A program made the translations under genes and the position numbers. A stretch of DNA of 39,617 nucleotides from an uncultured Alsobacter sp. (lineage in GTDB: Bacteria > Pseudomonadota > Alphaproteobacteria > Rhizobiales > Beijerinckiaceae): positions 1 through 39,617 of the forward strand of contig NZ_CAMFHB010000052.1 of assembly GCF_945952055.1 (NCBI RefSeq), read 5' to 3'. Positions 16,784-26,322 of the stretch are shown here, in pieces; positions within the stretch are counted from its first letter, which is position 1, and each line of letters opens with the position of its first letter. The notes beneath the pieces were generated by a model. It searched no databases. It had not been told where the DNA came from and worked only from the letters and a program-made list of their open reading frames with translations.

Positions 16784-17056
16784 ATGAAGGTCCAGATCGC
16801 GAAGTGGGGCAACAGCGCTGCCGTCAGGTTGCCGAAGGCGGTGCTCGACGAGTTGGGCCTACAACCAGGCAGCGAACTCGACATGGTGGTCGAAGCCGGT
16901 CAACTCCGCTTGTCCCCCCGGCGCAGGACGCCCACCCTCGAGCAGATCGTCGCCGAAATGACTCGCCTTGGCGGCGCGGCCTACGACTACGGTCAGAACG
17001 AGTGGCCCGATCCAGTCGAAGACTGGCCGGAATATACGGGACAGGATCCGTCGTGA
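16784..17056 (+). CDS. mazE: MazE-type antitoxin (AbrB/SpoVT fold)
   Basis: The 90-residue protein starts MKVQIAKWGNSAAVRLPKAVLDELGL, the swapped-hairpin AbrB-like DNA-binding domain of MazE/PemI antitoxins (KWGNS.AVRLPK motif). The C-terminal half (about 45-90) is acidic and unstructured-looking (YDYGQNEWPDPVEDWPEYTGQ), as expected for the segment that wraps around the toxin. GGGAG seven bases upstream fixes the start at 16784. The stop overlaps the GTG start of the toxin gene by four bases. The pair sits between the acetolactate synthase small subunit gene and a GST gene. Confidence 0.92.
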   Translation: MKVQIAKWGNSAAVRLPKAVLDELGLQPGSELDMVVEAGQLRLSPRRRTPTLEQIVAEMTRLGGAAYDYGQNEWPDPVEDWPEYTGQDPS

Positions 17057-17421
17057 GCGGCCAATTGCCCGTTCTGTCCGAAGGTGACGTCGTGCTGGTC
17101 CGTTTCGACCCTGCATTCGGGCACGAGCAGACCGGGACGAGGCCGGCCTTGGTGGTGTCGAGGTCGATCTACAACGCGCTATCGTCCTTCGTCGTCGTGT
17201 GTCCTTTGACCACCAACGCTAAAGCCTGGCCATTCAAGCTGCCACTGCCCACTCAGTCGACCGTCAAGGGCTTCGTCTTGGCTGATCAACTCAAGTCGAT
17301 CGATCGGAGGCGGGTGGTCCGGAAGCTCTCCCGGCTCGATACGGCGTTCCTCGACGAGGTGCGCGCATTGATGGATCACCTTCTTCCCGCGTCACCCGAG
17401 CGTCCCCCTATCGCCCCTTAA
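17053..17421 (+). CDS. mazF: MazF/PemK-type endoribonuclease toxin
   Basis: MazF toxins cut single-stranded mRNA at short motifs until neutralised by MazE. The 122-residue protein shows the PemK/MazF core: GDVVLVRFDPAFGHEQTGTRPALVVS (conserved GxExxxxRPxLV region), VVVCPLTTNAK (the strand with the catalytic threonine/serine) and FVLADQLKSIDRRRV. The start is GTG at 17053, overlapping the mazE stop (GTGA), a typical arrangement that keeps antitoxin in excess. The frame looks intact. A GST gene begins 20 bp after its stop, so read-through transcription is likely. Confidence 0.92.
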   Translation: MSGQLPVLSEGDVVLVRFDPAFGHEQTGTRPALVVSRSIYNALSSFVVVCPLTTNAKAWPFKLPLPTQSTVKGFVLADQLKSIDRRRVVRKLSRLDTAFLDEVRALMDHLLPASPERPPIAP

Positions 17422-17441
17422 TAGTGTTCGAGGACATGCCC

Positions 17442-18086
17442 ATGCTCACGCTCTACCATTCGCCAGGCGCCTGCTCCGGTGCCGTCCATCTCGCCCTCGA
17501 AGAGACCGGGCTGCCCTACGAGATCGCCCGGGTGAACCTTCCCGAGGGCCAGCAGCGTTCCGAGAGCTACCTGAAGCTCAATCCGAAGGGGCGGGTGCCG
17601 GTGTTGGTCGACGGCGACTTCGCCATCACCGAGGTCTCCGCAATCCTGCGCTACGTCTCGCGCCTCGCCCCGCAGGCGAAGCTCTGGCCGGAGGACGCGC
17701 GCGAGGACGGGCGCTGCGCCGAATGGCTGGCCTGGATCGGGTCCGGCCTGCACATCGCCTACGCCCATGTCCGCCGGCCCGAGCGCTACGCCGACGACGA
17801 GACCTCCAAGGCCGCCATCGTGGAGAAGGGCAAGGCGACGACCCGCGCGACCTGGCAGCAGGTCGAGGACAAGCTCGTCGCCCAGAACCTCCCCTGGGCC
17901 GCCGGCAACAGCTTCAGCATGGCCGATCTCTACCTGTTCATCTTCTGGACGTGGGGCAAGGGCCAGCTCCTGTCCTATGACATGGAGAAGGACTTCCCGC
18001 GCTGGACGGAGCATGCCCGCAAGGTCGCGGCGCGCGCGGCCGTGCAGCGCGTCCAGGCCAAGGATGGCTTCCCGATGCCTGCTTGA
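17442..18086 (+). CDS. Glutathione S-transferase (beta-like)
   Basis: The 214-residue protein starts MLTLYHSPGACSGAVHLALEETGLPYE, with the SPGACS active-site loop (cysteine near residue 11) typical of bacterial beta-class GSTs. LNPKGRVPVLVDGDFAITEVSAILRYVS carries the cis-proline and glutathione-contacting residues. The C-terminal helical domain contains FSMADLYLFIFWTWG. I chose ATG 17442 because GAGGA lies seven bases upstream; ATG 17436 and GTG 17424 are in frame but badly spaced. It differs clearly from the GST at 15437, so the two are not a recent duplication. A hairpin follows at 18095. Confidence 0.92.
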   Translation: MLTLYHSPGACSGAVHLALEETGLPYEIARVNLPEGQQRSESYLKLNPKGRVPVLVDGDFAITEVSAILRYVSRLAPQAKLWPEDAREDGRCAEWLAWIGSGLHIAYAHVRRPERYADDETSKAAIVEKGKATTRATWQQVEDKLVAQNLPWAAGNSFSMADLYLFIFWTWGKGQLLSYDMEKDFPRWTEHARKVAARAAVQRVQAKDGFPMPA

Positions 18087-19214
<1,128 letters not shown>

Positions 19215-19236
19215 TCCTTTTTCAGTGTGTCTGCGG

Positions 19237-19263
19237 AGCGCCCGGGGCTGATCCCCGGGCGTT
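19237..19263 (+). terminator. Rho-independent terminator after ilvC
   Basis: CGCCCGGGG (19237-19245), loop CTGAT, CCCCGGGCG (19251-19259), then TTTT. The stem is perfect and ends the ilv block in the plus direction. The opposing gene at 19281 ends close by. Confidence 0.92.
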
Positions 19264-19280
19264 TTGCTTTCAAGACGCGT

Positions 19281-20225
19281 TCACAGGCCCTTCTCGCCCT
19301 TCGGCGCTTCGGGCGGCTCGTCGGGATCGGGAGGGCAGGGTTTCTTGTCCAGGCTGGCGTGCAGCATCACGGCATTGACCTCGCCGCCATAGATGAAGGT
19401 CGCCGCGATCGCGTAGAGGAAGACGAGCGCGATCATGAACGAGGCGAGGCCGGCATAGGTCGTGACGTAGGTCTGGCCGGCGCGCGACAGGTAAGACGCG
19501 AAGGCGAGCGCGTAGCTGATCGACAGCACGACGGTGACGAAGACGCCGGGCATGATCTGGCCGAGCCTGCGCGTCCCGCACGGCAGCCAGAGGTGGACGA
19601 TGATCAGCGCCGTCACGATCAGGAGCGTGGCGATCACCAGGCGGCCGACGGTGACGGTGGTCGAGTACGCTTCCAGCGCCGGCACGTAGGAGATCATCTC
19701 CGCCCAGATCAGCGGGGCGAACACCACGAGGAAGGCGAGGGCCAGGAGGGCGATGGCGCCCACCACGACGTAGCCGATCGATTCCATGCGGGTGACGTAC
19801 CAGGGCCGCATCTCCTTGAGCCCGTAGGCGCGGTTGAGGGCGATGCGGAGGGCCTCCACGCCGTTGGAGGAGAAATAGATCGCCAGCACGCCGCCCAGTG
19901 TCAGGACGTCAGTGCGGGTGTTGGACATGACGCTGTGGATCTCGCGCGAGATCGGGCCCGCGACCCGTTGTGGCCAGGCGTCGAGGATGAGGTTGGCGAC
20001 CTCGTCGGCCAGGTTCTTGGTGCCCAGGAATGCACCGAGCGCGGTCACGAAGATCAGGAACGGGAACAGCGACATCAGGCTGGACAGCGCGATGTGCGAG
20101 GCAATGGCCCAGCCGTCGTCGTCCACGAAGCGCCAATAGGCATCCCAGGCCAGTCGCAGGGGCTTAGGCAGTGTCAACGGGGGCTCCAAGACGGACGCAC
20201 GGAGTGTGTTTTCCGAATGTGACAT
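19281..20225 (-). CDS. YihY/BrkB family inner-membrane protein
   Basis: The 314-residue protein has the YihY/BrkB (formerly RNase BN-like) pattern of about six transmembrane helices. The family sequences are DDDGWAIASHIALSSLMSLFPFLIF, GVLAIYFSSNGVEALRIALNRAYG and YGGEVNAVMLHASLD. The start at 20225 (MSHSENTL) is preferred over an in-frame ATG 20 codons upstream whose extra residues look non-coding. The Pro/Asp/Glu-rich tail (DPDEPPEAPKGEKGL) is cytoplasmic. The biochemical role of this family is not established. The gene is transcribed toward ilvC and is probably monocistronic. Confidence 0.9.
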   Translation of the reverse strand: MSHSENTLRASVLEPPLTLPKPLRLAWDAYWRFVDDDGWAIASHIALSSLMSLFPFLIFVTALGAFLGTKNLADEVANLILDAWPQRVAGPISREIHSVMSNTRTDVLTLGGVLAIYFSSNGVEALRIALNRAYGLKEMRPWYVTRMESIGYVVVGAIALLALAFLVVFAPLIWAEMISYVPALEAYSTTVTVGRLVIATLLIVTALIIVHLWLPCGTRRLGQIMPGVFVTVVLSISYALAFASYLSRAGQTYVTTYAGLASFMIALVFLYAIAATFIYGGEVNAVMLHASLDKKPCPPDPDEPPEAPKGEKGL

Positions 20226-20361
20226 GCAGATGTTAGAACAACCACGTGGGGCCTGAACCGGGTTTCGGGAAGAGCCGACCTGCACAGGTCACGCCCTCGA
20301 CCCTCGCAACGCCCTGAGCTATCAAGCCGTTCCGGCCACCGTCGGCCGAGGAAAATGTCCC

Positions 20362-21246
20362 TTGTCACCATCGCTTCTGCTTCGCGTCGCGCCTGCCGTC
20401 TTCGTCCTGATCTGGTCGACGGGGTGGCTCTCCGCGCGCTTTGCGGCGCCCTACGCCGATCCTCTCACGTTTCTGGGCATCCGCTACGTGCTCGCCGGGC
20501 TGGTGCTGACCGGCATCGCCCTGGCCGCCCGGGCGCGCTGGCCGCAGTCGCCCCGCGAGGCCGGACACGCGATGGTGTCCGGCGTGCTCCTCCACGCGAT
20601 CTATCTCGGCGGCGTGTGGTGGGCCATCCGGCATGGGCTGCCGACCGCGATTTCGGGGCTGATCGCGGCGGTCCAGCCGATCCTCACGGCGCTGCTCGCG
20701 CCGATCCTGCTCGGCGAGCACATCGGCCGGCGCCAGTGGATCGGCATCGGGCTCGGCTTCGTGGGCATCGCGCTGGTGCTCGAGCCGCAGCTCGAGGGTA
20801 TCGCCTGGGGTGCCCTCGGCGGCGTCATGCTGCCGATCTTCGTCAACGTGGCGGGCATGGTCGCGGTGACGGCCGGCACGTTCTACCAGAAGAAGTACAT
20901 CGCGACCGGCGACCTGCGCACCGTTACCATCCTGCAGTACCTGGGCGCTGCCCTGGCCACCTGGCCCGTCGCGTTGCTGGTCGAGAAGGTGGAGGTGACC
21001 TGGAACCTGACGGTCATCGCCACCATGGCGTGGTCGGTGCTTGCCCTTTCGATCGGGGCGATCGGCCTCCTCCTGCTGCTGATCCGGAACGGGGCCGTCT
21101 CGCGCGCCGCCGCCCTCATCTACCTGGTCCCTCCCTCCGTCGCGATCGAGGCCTTCCTCTTGTTCGGCGAGACGCTGTCGACGCTGCAGGTGGTCGGGCT
21201 CGTTGTCACGGCTGCCGGCGTGGCGCTCGCGGTGCGCCGCGGCTGA
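20362..21246 (+). CDS. EamA/DMT family transporter
   Basis: This 294-residue protein has about ten transmembrane segments, arranged as two EamA repeats (roughly 1-140 and 150-290). Family features are the N-terminal FVLIWSTGWLSARFAAPYADPLTFLGIRY, the end-of-repeat LLGEHIGRRQWIGIGLGFVGIALV and its counterpart LLFGETLSTLQVVGLVVTAAGVALA. Such proteins export metabolites or amino acids; the substrate here is unknown. The start is a TTG at 20362 with GAGGAAAA upstream; an ATG at 20355 is in another frame. It is divergent from the YihY gene across 136 bp. Confidence 0.9.
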   Translation: MSPSLLLRVAPAVFVLIWSTGWLSARFAAPYADPLTFLGIRYVLAGLVLTGIALAARARWPQSPREAGHAMVSGVLLHAIYLGGVWWAIRHGLPTAISGLIAAVQPILTALLAPILLGEHIGRRQWIGIGLGFVGIALVLEPQLEGIAWGALGGVMLPIFVNVAGMVAVTAGTFYQKKYIATGDLRTVTILQYLGAALATWPVALLVEKVEVTWNLTVIATMAWSVLALSIGAIGLLLLLIRNGAVSRAAALIYLVPPSVAIEAFLLFGETLSTLQVVGLVVTAAGVALAVRRG

Positions 21247-21369
21247 TCGTCCGCCGAACGGCTCATTGTCGCTCCGGGCGCTTGCCGTCATGCTGCGCTG
21301 CAATAGATTGACAGTGCAATGCGGGGCTGCATCGCTGCCCTGCCCAGCATCTTGACCGGAGACCGACAC

Positions 21370-23055
21370 ATGACCCGTCTGGCCACGGCCACCGTCCCCG
21401 CATCCCTCGACTGGATCTCCCTGGCCGAGGAGGCCTCGGGTGCGCTGGCCGCGCTTCTGGCCGATGCGACGGCCGCGGTCCGGGCCAAGGTGGTCCACGA
21501 GGGGCGGGTGTCGTCGGCACTGGTGGAGGCCGAGCAGCACGCGTGCCACGGGCTGGCCTGGCTCGCCACCTATGCCGAGTCCGTGCGCGAACTCGCGGCG
21601 TATGGCCGCCGCCTTCAGGCCGAGGGCCGCTACGGGGAAACCGAGGAGCTCCTGATCGCTATCGGCGTCGGCGAGTACTGCGCCCAGGTCTTCGGCGGCA
21701 TTCCCATGAGCCAGGGCGAGATCGTGCGCCTGCCGGCCCTCGGGCTCGCCGCGTCGGTCATCGCCGCGCGGCGGATCCCGGCCATCGACACCCTCATCGA
21801 TGCCGGCAACACGCCCGCCCAGCGCGCCCGCCTCGTCGCCCTGATGCGCGCGACGCACCCCGGCGACACGATCGGCGACGGTGGCCTCGACGAGACGCTG
21901 GCCGCCATCCGGGACGAGATGCGCAAGTTCGCGGCCGCGGAGGTTCTTCCCCACGCGCATGCGTGGCACCTCCAGAACGACTACATCCCCATGGACGTGG
22001 TGGAGAAGCTCGCCGAACTCGGCGTCTTCGGCCTCACGCTGCCGGAAGAGTTCGGCGGCCTCGGCCTGTCCAAGGTCTCGATGTGCGTGGTCTCCGAAGA
22101 GCTGTCGCGCGCCTATATCGGCGTCGGCTCGCTCGGCACGCGTTCGGAGATCGCCGCCGAACTCATCATCGGCGGGGGCACGGACGAGCAGAAGCAGCAC
22201 TGGCTGCCGCGCATCGCCTCCGGCGAGATCCTGCCGACGGCCGTCTTCACCGAGCCCAACACGGGGTCCGACCTCGCCTCGCTGCGCACCCGGGCGGTGC
22301 GCGAGGGCGACGTCTACAAGGTCACCGGCAACAAGACCTGGATCACGCACCCGGTCAGGGCCGACGTCATGACCATGCTGGTGCGCACCAACCCGGACGA
22401 GCCGGGCTACAAGGGCCTCTCGATCCTGCTCGCCACCAAGCCGCGCGGCACCGACGAGGACCCGTTCCCGGCCAAGGGCATGACCGGCGGCGAGATCGAG
22501 GTGCTCGGCTACCGCGGCATGAAGGAATACGAGCTCGCCTTCGACGGCTTCGAGGTTCCGGCGGCGAACCTGCTCGGCGGCGTCGAGGGGCAGGGCTTCA
22601 AGCAGCTCATGCAGACCTTCGAATCCGCCCGCATCCAGACGGCGGCGCGGGCCGTCGGCGTGGCCCAGTGCGCGCTCGACCTCGGACTGCGCTACGCCCA
22701 GGAGCGCATGCAGTTCGGCAAGGCGCTGGTCGCCTTCCCGCGCGTGGCCGACAAGCTCGCGATGATGGCGGTCGAGGTCAACATCGCCCGCCAGCTCACC
22801 TATTTCGCCGGCCGCGCCAAGGACGAGGGCAAGCGCTGCGACCTCGAGGCGGGCATGGCCAAGCTCCTGGGCGCGCGCGTCGCCTGGGCGGCGGCCGACA
22901 ACGCCCTGCAGATCCACGGCGGCAACGGCTTCGCGCTGGAATACGAGATCTCGCGCGTCCTGTGCGATGCGCGCATCCTCAACATCTTCGAGGGCGCCGC
23001 CGAGATCCAGGCCCAGGTCATCGCCCGCCGGCTGATCGACGGCGGGAGCAACTGA
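21370..23055 (+). CDS. mcd: Acyl-CoA dehydrogenase, probably (2S)-methylsuccinyl-CoA dehydrogenase
   Basis: The protein has 561 residues, far longer than the usual 380-400. A helical N-terminal extension of about 170 residues contains EAEQHACHGLAWLATYAESVR and GGIPMSQGEIVR. A complete acyl-CoA dehydrogenase domain follows: GVFGLTLPEEFGGLGLS, FTEPNTGSDLASLRT (FAD/substrate loop), NKTWITHP and RMQFGKAL. The end reads LQIHGGNGFALEYEISRVLCDARILNIFEG, with the catalytic glutamate in FEGAAEIQ. The extension and length match methylsuccinyl-CoA dehydrogenase of the ethylmalonyl-CoA pathway, which forms mesaconyl-CoA during growth on C2 compounds or C1 substrates. No other pathway gene is in the window, so the specific assignment rests on architecture and my recollection of the family. 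Confidence 0.85.
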   Translation: MTRLATATVPASLDWISLAEEASGALAALLADATAAVRAKVVHEGRVSSALVEAEQHACHGLAWLATYAESVRELAAYGRRLQAEGRYGETEELLIAIGVGEYCAQVFGGIPMSQGEIVRLPALGLAASVIAARRIPAIDTLIDAGNTPAQRARLVALMRATHPGDTIGDGGLDETLAAIRDEMRKFAAAEVLPHAHAWHLQNDYIPMDVVEKLAELGVFGLTLPEEFGGLGLSKVSMCVVSEELSRAYIGVGSLGTRSEIAAELIIGGGTDEQKQHWLPRIASGEILPTAVFTEPNTGSDLASLRTRAVREGDVYKVTGNKTWITHPVRADVMTMLVRTNPDEPGYKGLSILLATKPRGTDEDPFPAKGMTGGEIEVLGYRGMKEYELAFDGFEVPAANLLGGVEGQGFKQLMQTFESARIQTAARAVGVAQCALDLGLRYAQERMQFGKALVAFPRVADKLAMMAVEVNIARQLTYFAGRAKDEGKRCDLEAGMAKLLGARVAWAAADNALQIHGGNGFALEYEISRVLCDARILNIFEGAAEIQAQVIARRLIDGGSN

Positions 23056-23163
23056 GGCGGATCACCTGCTCGTTCCTACCAGCGTCCTCGTCCTGAGAGG
23101 TTGTAGATCTTTGGAAACTTCAGTTCGCGCCTGACTGTCCCAGGTCGCGACCATCTCTCGGCC

Positions 23164-23249
23164 GTCCTGCCCGGGCCTGGCCCGGGCATCCACGACTTTG
23201 CCGGGGCCGTCCTCAAGTCGTGGGTGGCCGGGCCGAGCCCGGCCATGAC
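23164..23249. repeat. Intergenic palindromic repeat
   Basis: Two imperfect arms of about 35 bp (23164-23198 and 23215-23249) are inverted copies of each other around a 16-base spacer. Each arm has its own inner palindrome (CCCGGGCCTGGCCCGGG on the left, GGCCGGGCCGAGCCCGGCC on the right), and both contain CCACGACTT when read inward. Elements of this look (CGTCATGGCCGGGC...) are dispersed in many Hyphomicrobiales intergenic regions. The rest of 23056-23459 holds no gene I can support. Confidence 0.75.
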
Positions 23250-23459
23250 GCGGAGAGGGTTGTGCAGGCTGGACGACCGACAGTTTCACAAGCGCTGAGC
23301 AGCTCGAGCAGGCTGTGCAGGACAGGAACGATGGCAGCGGGGGAGGGGCAGCGCTCACGCCGACTTTCGCTCCGGTCTTTGCCTGCGGCAACGAACGTCC
23401 TATCAATGGGGGCGGCGTCCGCCCCGGGGGCATGAAGAGGCGCCGCGGGATGGAACGGC

Positions 23460-24296
23460 ATGGTTTCCCTGCGGGTGATCGATACGAAGAGGGATCTCGC
23501 TCCCGTGCCCGCCGTGGCGCTGGAGGACGTCTCCATCGTCTATGGCGGGACCGGCGGCCCTGCCTATGAGGCCGTCGCCCCGACCTCGCTCGCCGTGGGC
23601 AACGCCGAGTTCGTCGCCATCGTCGGGCCCACGGGCTGCGGCAAGTCGACCTTGCTCAACGCCGCGGCGGGCCTGCTGAAGCCCGCCGGAGGCTCCGTCT
23701 CGGTGTTCGGCCAGCCGCTTGCGGGGCTCAACGCCAAGGCCGGCTATCTCTTCCAGCAGGACGCCCTGATGCCGTGGAAGACGGCCAGGGACAACGTGGC
23801 CATCGCCCTCGAGGTGGCCGACAGGCCGCGCGCCGAGGCGCTAGAGAAAGCGCAGGCCTGGCTCACCAAAGTGGGCCTGGCTCCGTTCGCCGACCGCTAC
23901 CCGCACCAGCTCTCGGGTGGCCAGCGCAAGCGCGTGGGCCTCGCCCAGGTGCTCATCCGCAATCCCAAGATCCTGCTGATGGACGAGCCCTTCGGGCCGC
24001 TCGACGCCCAGACGCGGATCATCATGGGCGGGCTGCTGCTCGACCTGTGGGCGACCGACCGCAAGGCCGTGATGTTCGTGACCCACGACCTGGAGGAGGC
24101 GATCGCACTGGCGGACCGCGTCGTGATCATGTCGGCCGGGCCGCGCGCCCGGATCATCGGCGATCACGCCATCGACCTGCCGCGTCCCCGGGACGTGGCC
24201 GAGATCCGCCTGGAACCGCGCTTCCATGCCCTGCACAAGGCGATCTGGGGCCAGTTGCGGGCCGAGGTGCTGAAGGCCTACGGAGGCACGCCGTGA
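23460..24296 (+). CDS. ABC transporter ATP-binding protein (NitT/TauT type)
   Basis: The 278-residue ATPase has Walker A GPTGCGKST (about residues 58-66), Q-loop YLFQQDALMPW, signature LSGGQRKRVGLAQ, Walker B ILLMDEPFGPLD and the switch histidine in VMFVTHDLEEAI. The MPWKTARDNV and DLPRPRD.AEIR motifs are typical of the SsuB/TauB/NrtD branch, which powers uptake of sulfonates, nitrate, taurine or pyrimidine precursors. The stop overlaps the GTG start of the permease gene by four bases. The ribosome site is weak. The N-terminal 20 residues before VALEDVSIVYGG are non-conserved. Confidence 0.93.
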   Translation: MVSLRVIDTKRDLAPVPAVALEDVSIVYGGTGGPAYEAVAPTSLAVGNAEFVAIVGPTGCGKSTLLNAAAGLLKPAGGSVSVFGQPLAGLNAKAGYLFQQDALMPWKTARDNVAIALEVADRPRAEALEKAQAWLTKVGLAPFADRYPHQLSGGQRKRVGLAQVLIRNPKILLMDEPFGPLDAQTRIIMGGLLLDLWATDRKAVMFVTHDLEEAIALADRVVIMSAGPRARIIGDHAIDLPRPRDVAEIRLEPRFHALHKAIWGQLRAEVLKAYGGTP

Positions 24297-25084
24297 CGCC
24301 CATCCCGCGTGGCCGCCTCCTGTTCTGGCAGGTCCTCGTGGCCGTCGTCGCACTCACCGTGTGGCAGGTCGGCGCGACGGTGCCGATCGGCGGCACCTAC
24401 CTGCTGCCGAAGTTCTTCTTCTCCACGCCGGCCGACGTGGGTGCGCGGATCTGGAAGCTGTTCGCGACGGGCTCGATCTGGAAGCATCTGTGGATCACGC
24501 TCACAGAGACCGCGCTGGCCTTCATCATCGGCGCGGTGGGCGGCGTGGTCTTCGGCTTCTGGTTCGCCCGCAAGCCGATGGTGGCCGCCATCTTCGATCC
24601 CTACGTCAAGATGGCGAACGCGCTGCCGCGCGTCGTGCTGGCGCCGATCTTCATGCTGTGGCTGGGCCTGGGCATCTGGTCGAAGGTGGCGCTGGGCGTG
24701 ACGCTCGTCTTCTTCATCGTCTTCTTCAACGTCTACCAGGGCGTGAAGGAGGTGAGCCCGGTCGTGCTCGCCAATGCGCGGATGATCGGGATGTCGGAGC
24801 GCCAGCTCTTCCGCCACGTGTACTGGCCGTCGGCGCTATCCTGGGTGTTCTCGTCCCTGCACACCTCCGTCGGCTTCGCCCTCGTGGGGGCCGTGGTGGG
24901 CGAGTACCTGGGGGCGGCGGCGGGCCTCGGCTACCTCATCCATGAGGCGGAGGGCGTGTTCGACGTCGCCGGCGTCTTCGCCGGCATGGCGATCCTCGCC
25001 GCCTTCGTGCTGTTCATCGACTGGATCGTGACCAAGATCGAGAACCGGCTGCTGGTCTGGCGACCGCAGCCCGCCGGCGGCTGA
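24293..25084 (+). CDS. ABC transporter permease (NitT/TauT type)
   Basis: The 263-residue protein has about six transmembrane helices. The EAA loop that contacts the ATPase lies around NARMIGMSERQLFRHVYWPSALSWV, near residues 160-185. The conserved PLPR-like motif appears as ANALPRVVLAPIFMLWLGLG. The start is GTG at 24293 within the stop of the ATPase gene. It belongs with the ATPase and the binding protein in one operon. Substrate specificity is not readable from this subunit. Confidence 0.92.
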   Translation: MTPIPRGRLLFWQVLVAVVALTVWQVGATVPIGGTYLLPKFFFSTPADVGARIWKLFATGSIWKHLWITLTETALAFIIGAVGGVVFGFWFARKPMVAAIFDPYVKMANALPRVVLAPIFMLWLGLGIWSKVALGVTLVFFIVFFNVYQGVKEVSPVVLANARMIGMSERQLFRHVYWPSALSWVFSSLHTSVGFALVGAVVGEYLGAAAGLGYLIHEAEGVFDVAGVFAGMAILAAFVLFIDWIVTKIENRLLVWRPQPAGG

Positions 25085-25146
25085 GCCGCCTTCGACGACC
25101 TCGCCGGGCAGCCGGCGCAACCAACGCCACAGGGATGGAGACCTCC

Positions 25147-26169
25147 ATGAAGCCCATGACACTCGTTGCCGCCGCGTTCGCGGCCCTGGTGATGGCCGGC
25201 ACCGCCGCCATGGCCCAGGCTCCGGAAAAGAAGGAGCTGAAGCTCGGCGTGGGCGGCAAGGCGCTGCTCTACTACCTGCCGCTGACGATCGCGGAGCGGA
25301 AGGGCTTCTTCAAGGAGCAGGGCCTCGACGTCGAGATCAACGACTTCGCCGGCGGCGCCAAGTCGTTGCAGGCCCTGGTGGGCGGCTCCGTGGACGTGGT
25401 CACCGGCGCCTACGAGCACACGATCCGCATGCAGGCCAAGGGCCAGGACATCCGCGCCGTCCTCGAGCTCGGCCGCTTCCCGGGCATCGCGGTCGGCATC
25501 CGCAAGGACAAGGCCGCCTCCTACAAGTCGCCCGCCGACCTCAAGGGCATGAAGATCGGCGTCACGGCACCCGGTTCGTCCACCAACATGATGGTCAACT
25601 TCCTGCTGGCCCAGGCGGGCCTGACCCCGCAGGACGCGTCGTTCATCGGCGTCGGCAGTGCCGCCTCCGCCGTCGCGGCGATCAAGAAGGGCGAGCTCGA
25701 CGCCATCTCCCATCTCGAGCCGGTGCTCTCCATGCTGGAGCGCGACGGCGACATCAAGATCGTCGTCGACACCCGGACGGAGGAGGGTACGCGCGCGCTC
25801 TTCGGCGGCTCCAATCCGGCCGCGGTCCTGTACCTCAAGAAGGATTTCATCGACCGCAACCCCAACACCACGCAGGCGCTGACCAACGCCCTCTTCAAGG
25901 CGCTGAAGTGGATCGACAAGGCCTCGCCCGAGGAGATCGCGGCCGCGGTGCCGGAGGAATACCTCCTGGGCGACAAGGCGCTCTACGTCCTCGCCGTGAA
26001 GAACTCCAAGCCGACCTACTCGCAGAACGGCATCGTCTCGGCGGCCGGCATGAAGAGCACCAACGACATGCTGGTGAAGTTCGACGACGAGCTGAAGGGC
26101 ACGTCGGTGGACCTGTCGAAGACCTTCGACGACCGCTTCGCGAAGAAGGCGGCCGAGGTGGTGAAGTAG
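25147..26169 (+). CDS. ABC transporter substrate-binding protein (NMT1/SsuA-like)
   Basis: The 340-residue precursor has a Sec signal peptide (MKPMTLVAAAFAALVMAGTAAMAQ, cleavage near AMAQ-AP). A two-lobe periplasmic binding fold of the NMT1/THI5/SsuA family follows: LKLGVGGKALLYYLPLTIAERKGFFKEQGLDVEI, then GGAKSLQALVGGSVDVVTGAYEH and DLKGMKIGVTAPGSSTNMMV. Family members bind aliphatic sulfonates, taurine, nitrate or thiamine pyrimidine precursors; the pocket gives no safe choice. I chose ATG 25147 with GGAG eight bases upstream over the in-frame ATG at 25135. It lies 62 bp after the permease gene. Confidence 0.92.
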   Translation: MKPMTLVAAAFAALVMAGTAAMAQAPEKKELKLGVGGKALLYYLPLTIAERKGFFKEQGLDVEINDFAGGAKSLQALVGGSVDVVTGAYEHTIRMQAKGQDIRAVLELGRFPGIAVGIRKDKAASYKSPADLKGMKIGVTAPGSSTNMMVNFLLAQAGLTPQDASFIGVGSAASAVAAIKKGELDAISHLEPVLSMLERDGDIKIVVDTRTEEGTRALFGGSNPAAVLYLKKDFIDRNPNTTQALTNALFKALKWIDKASPEEIAAAVPEEYLLGDKALYVLAVKNSKPTYSQNGIVSAAGMKSTNDMLVKFDDELKGTSVDLSKTFDDRFAKKAAEVVK

Positions 26170-26322
26170 TCGGACAGCGAAGGCGGCGTGCGCCCTTTGC
26201 CACGCCGTCTCAGCGCTCGGACGGAGCCATTGAAGGACCGGGGCGCGATCGGGATGCCGGTCGCGCGCTCCCCTCGCGGGAGATGCGGGGCGGACGCGGG
26301 CCGACGCGGCAGGGAGGTCGTG

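Noticed and set aside
20365-22917. Very long antisense open frame opposite the EamA and mcd genes (also 10859-12745, 12779-14530 and 17418-19130 on the minus strand)
   Set aside because: These are stop-free shadows caused by high GC at third codon positions. They have no family resemblance, and the opposite strand has clear genes.
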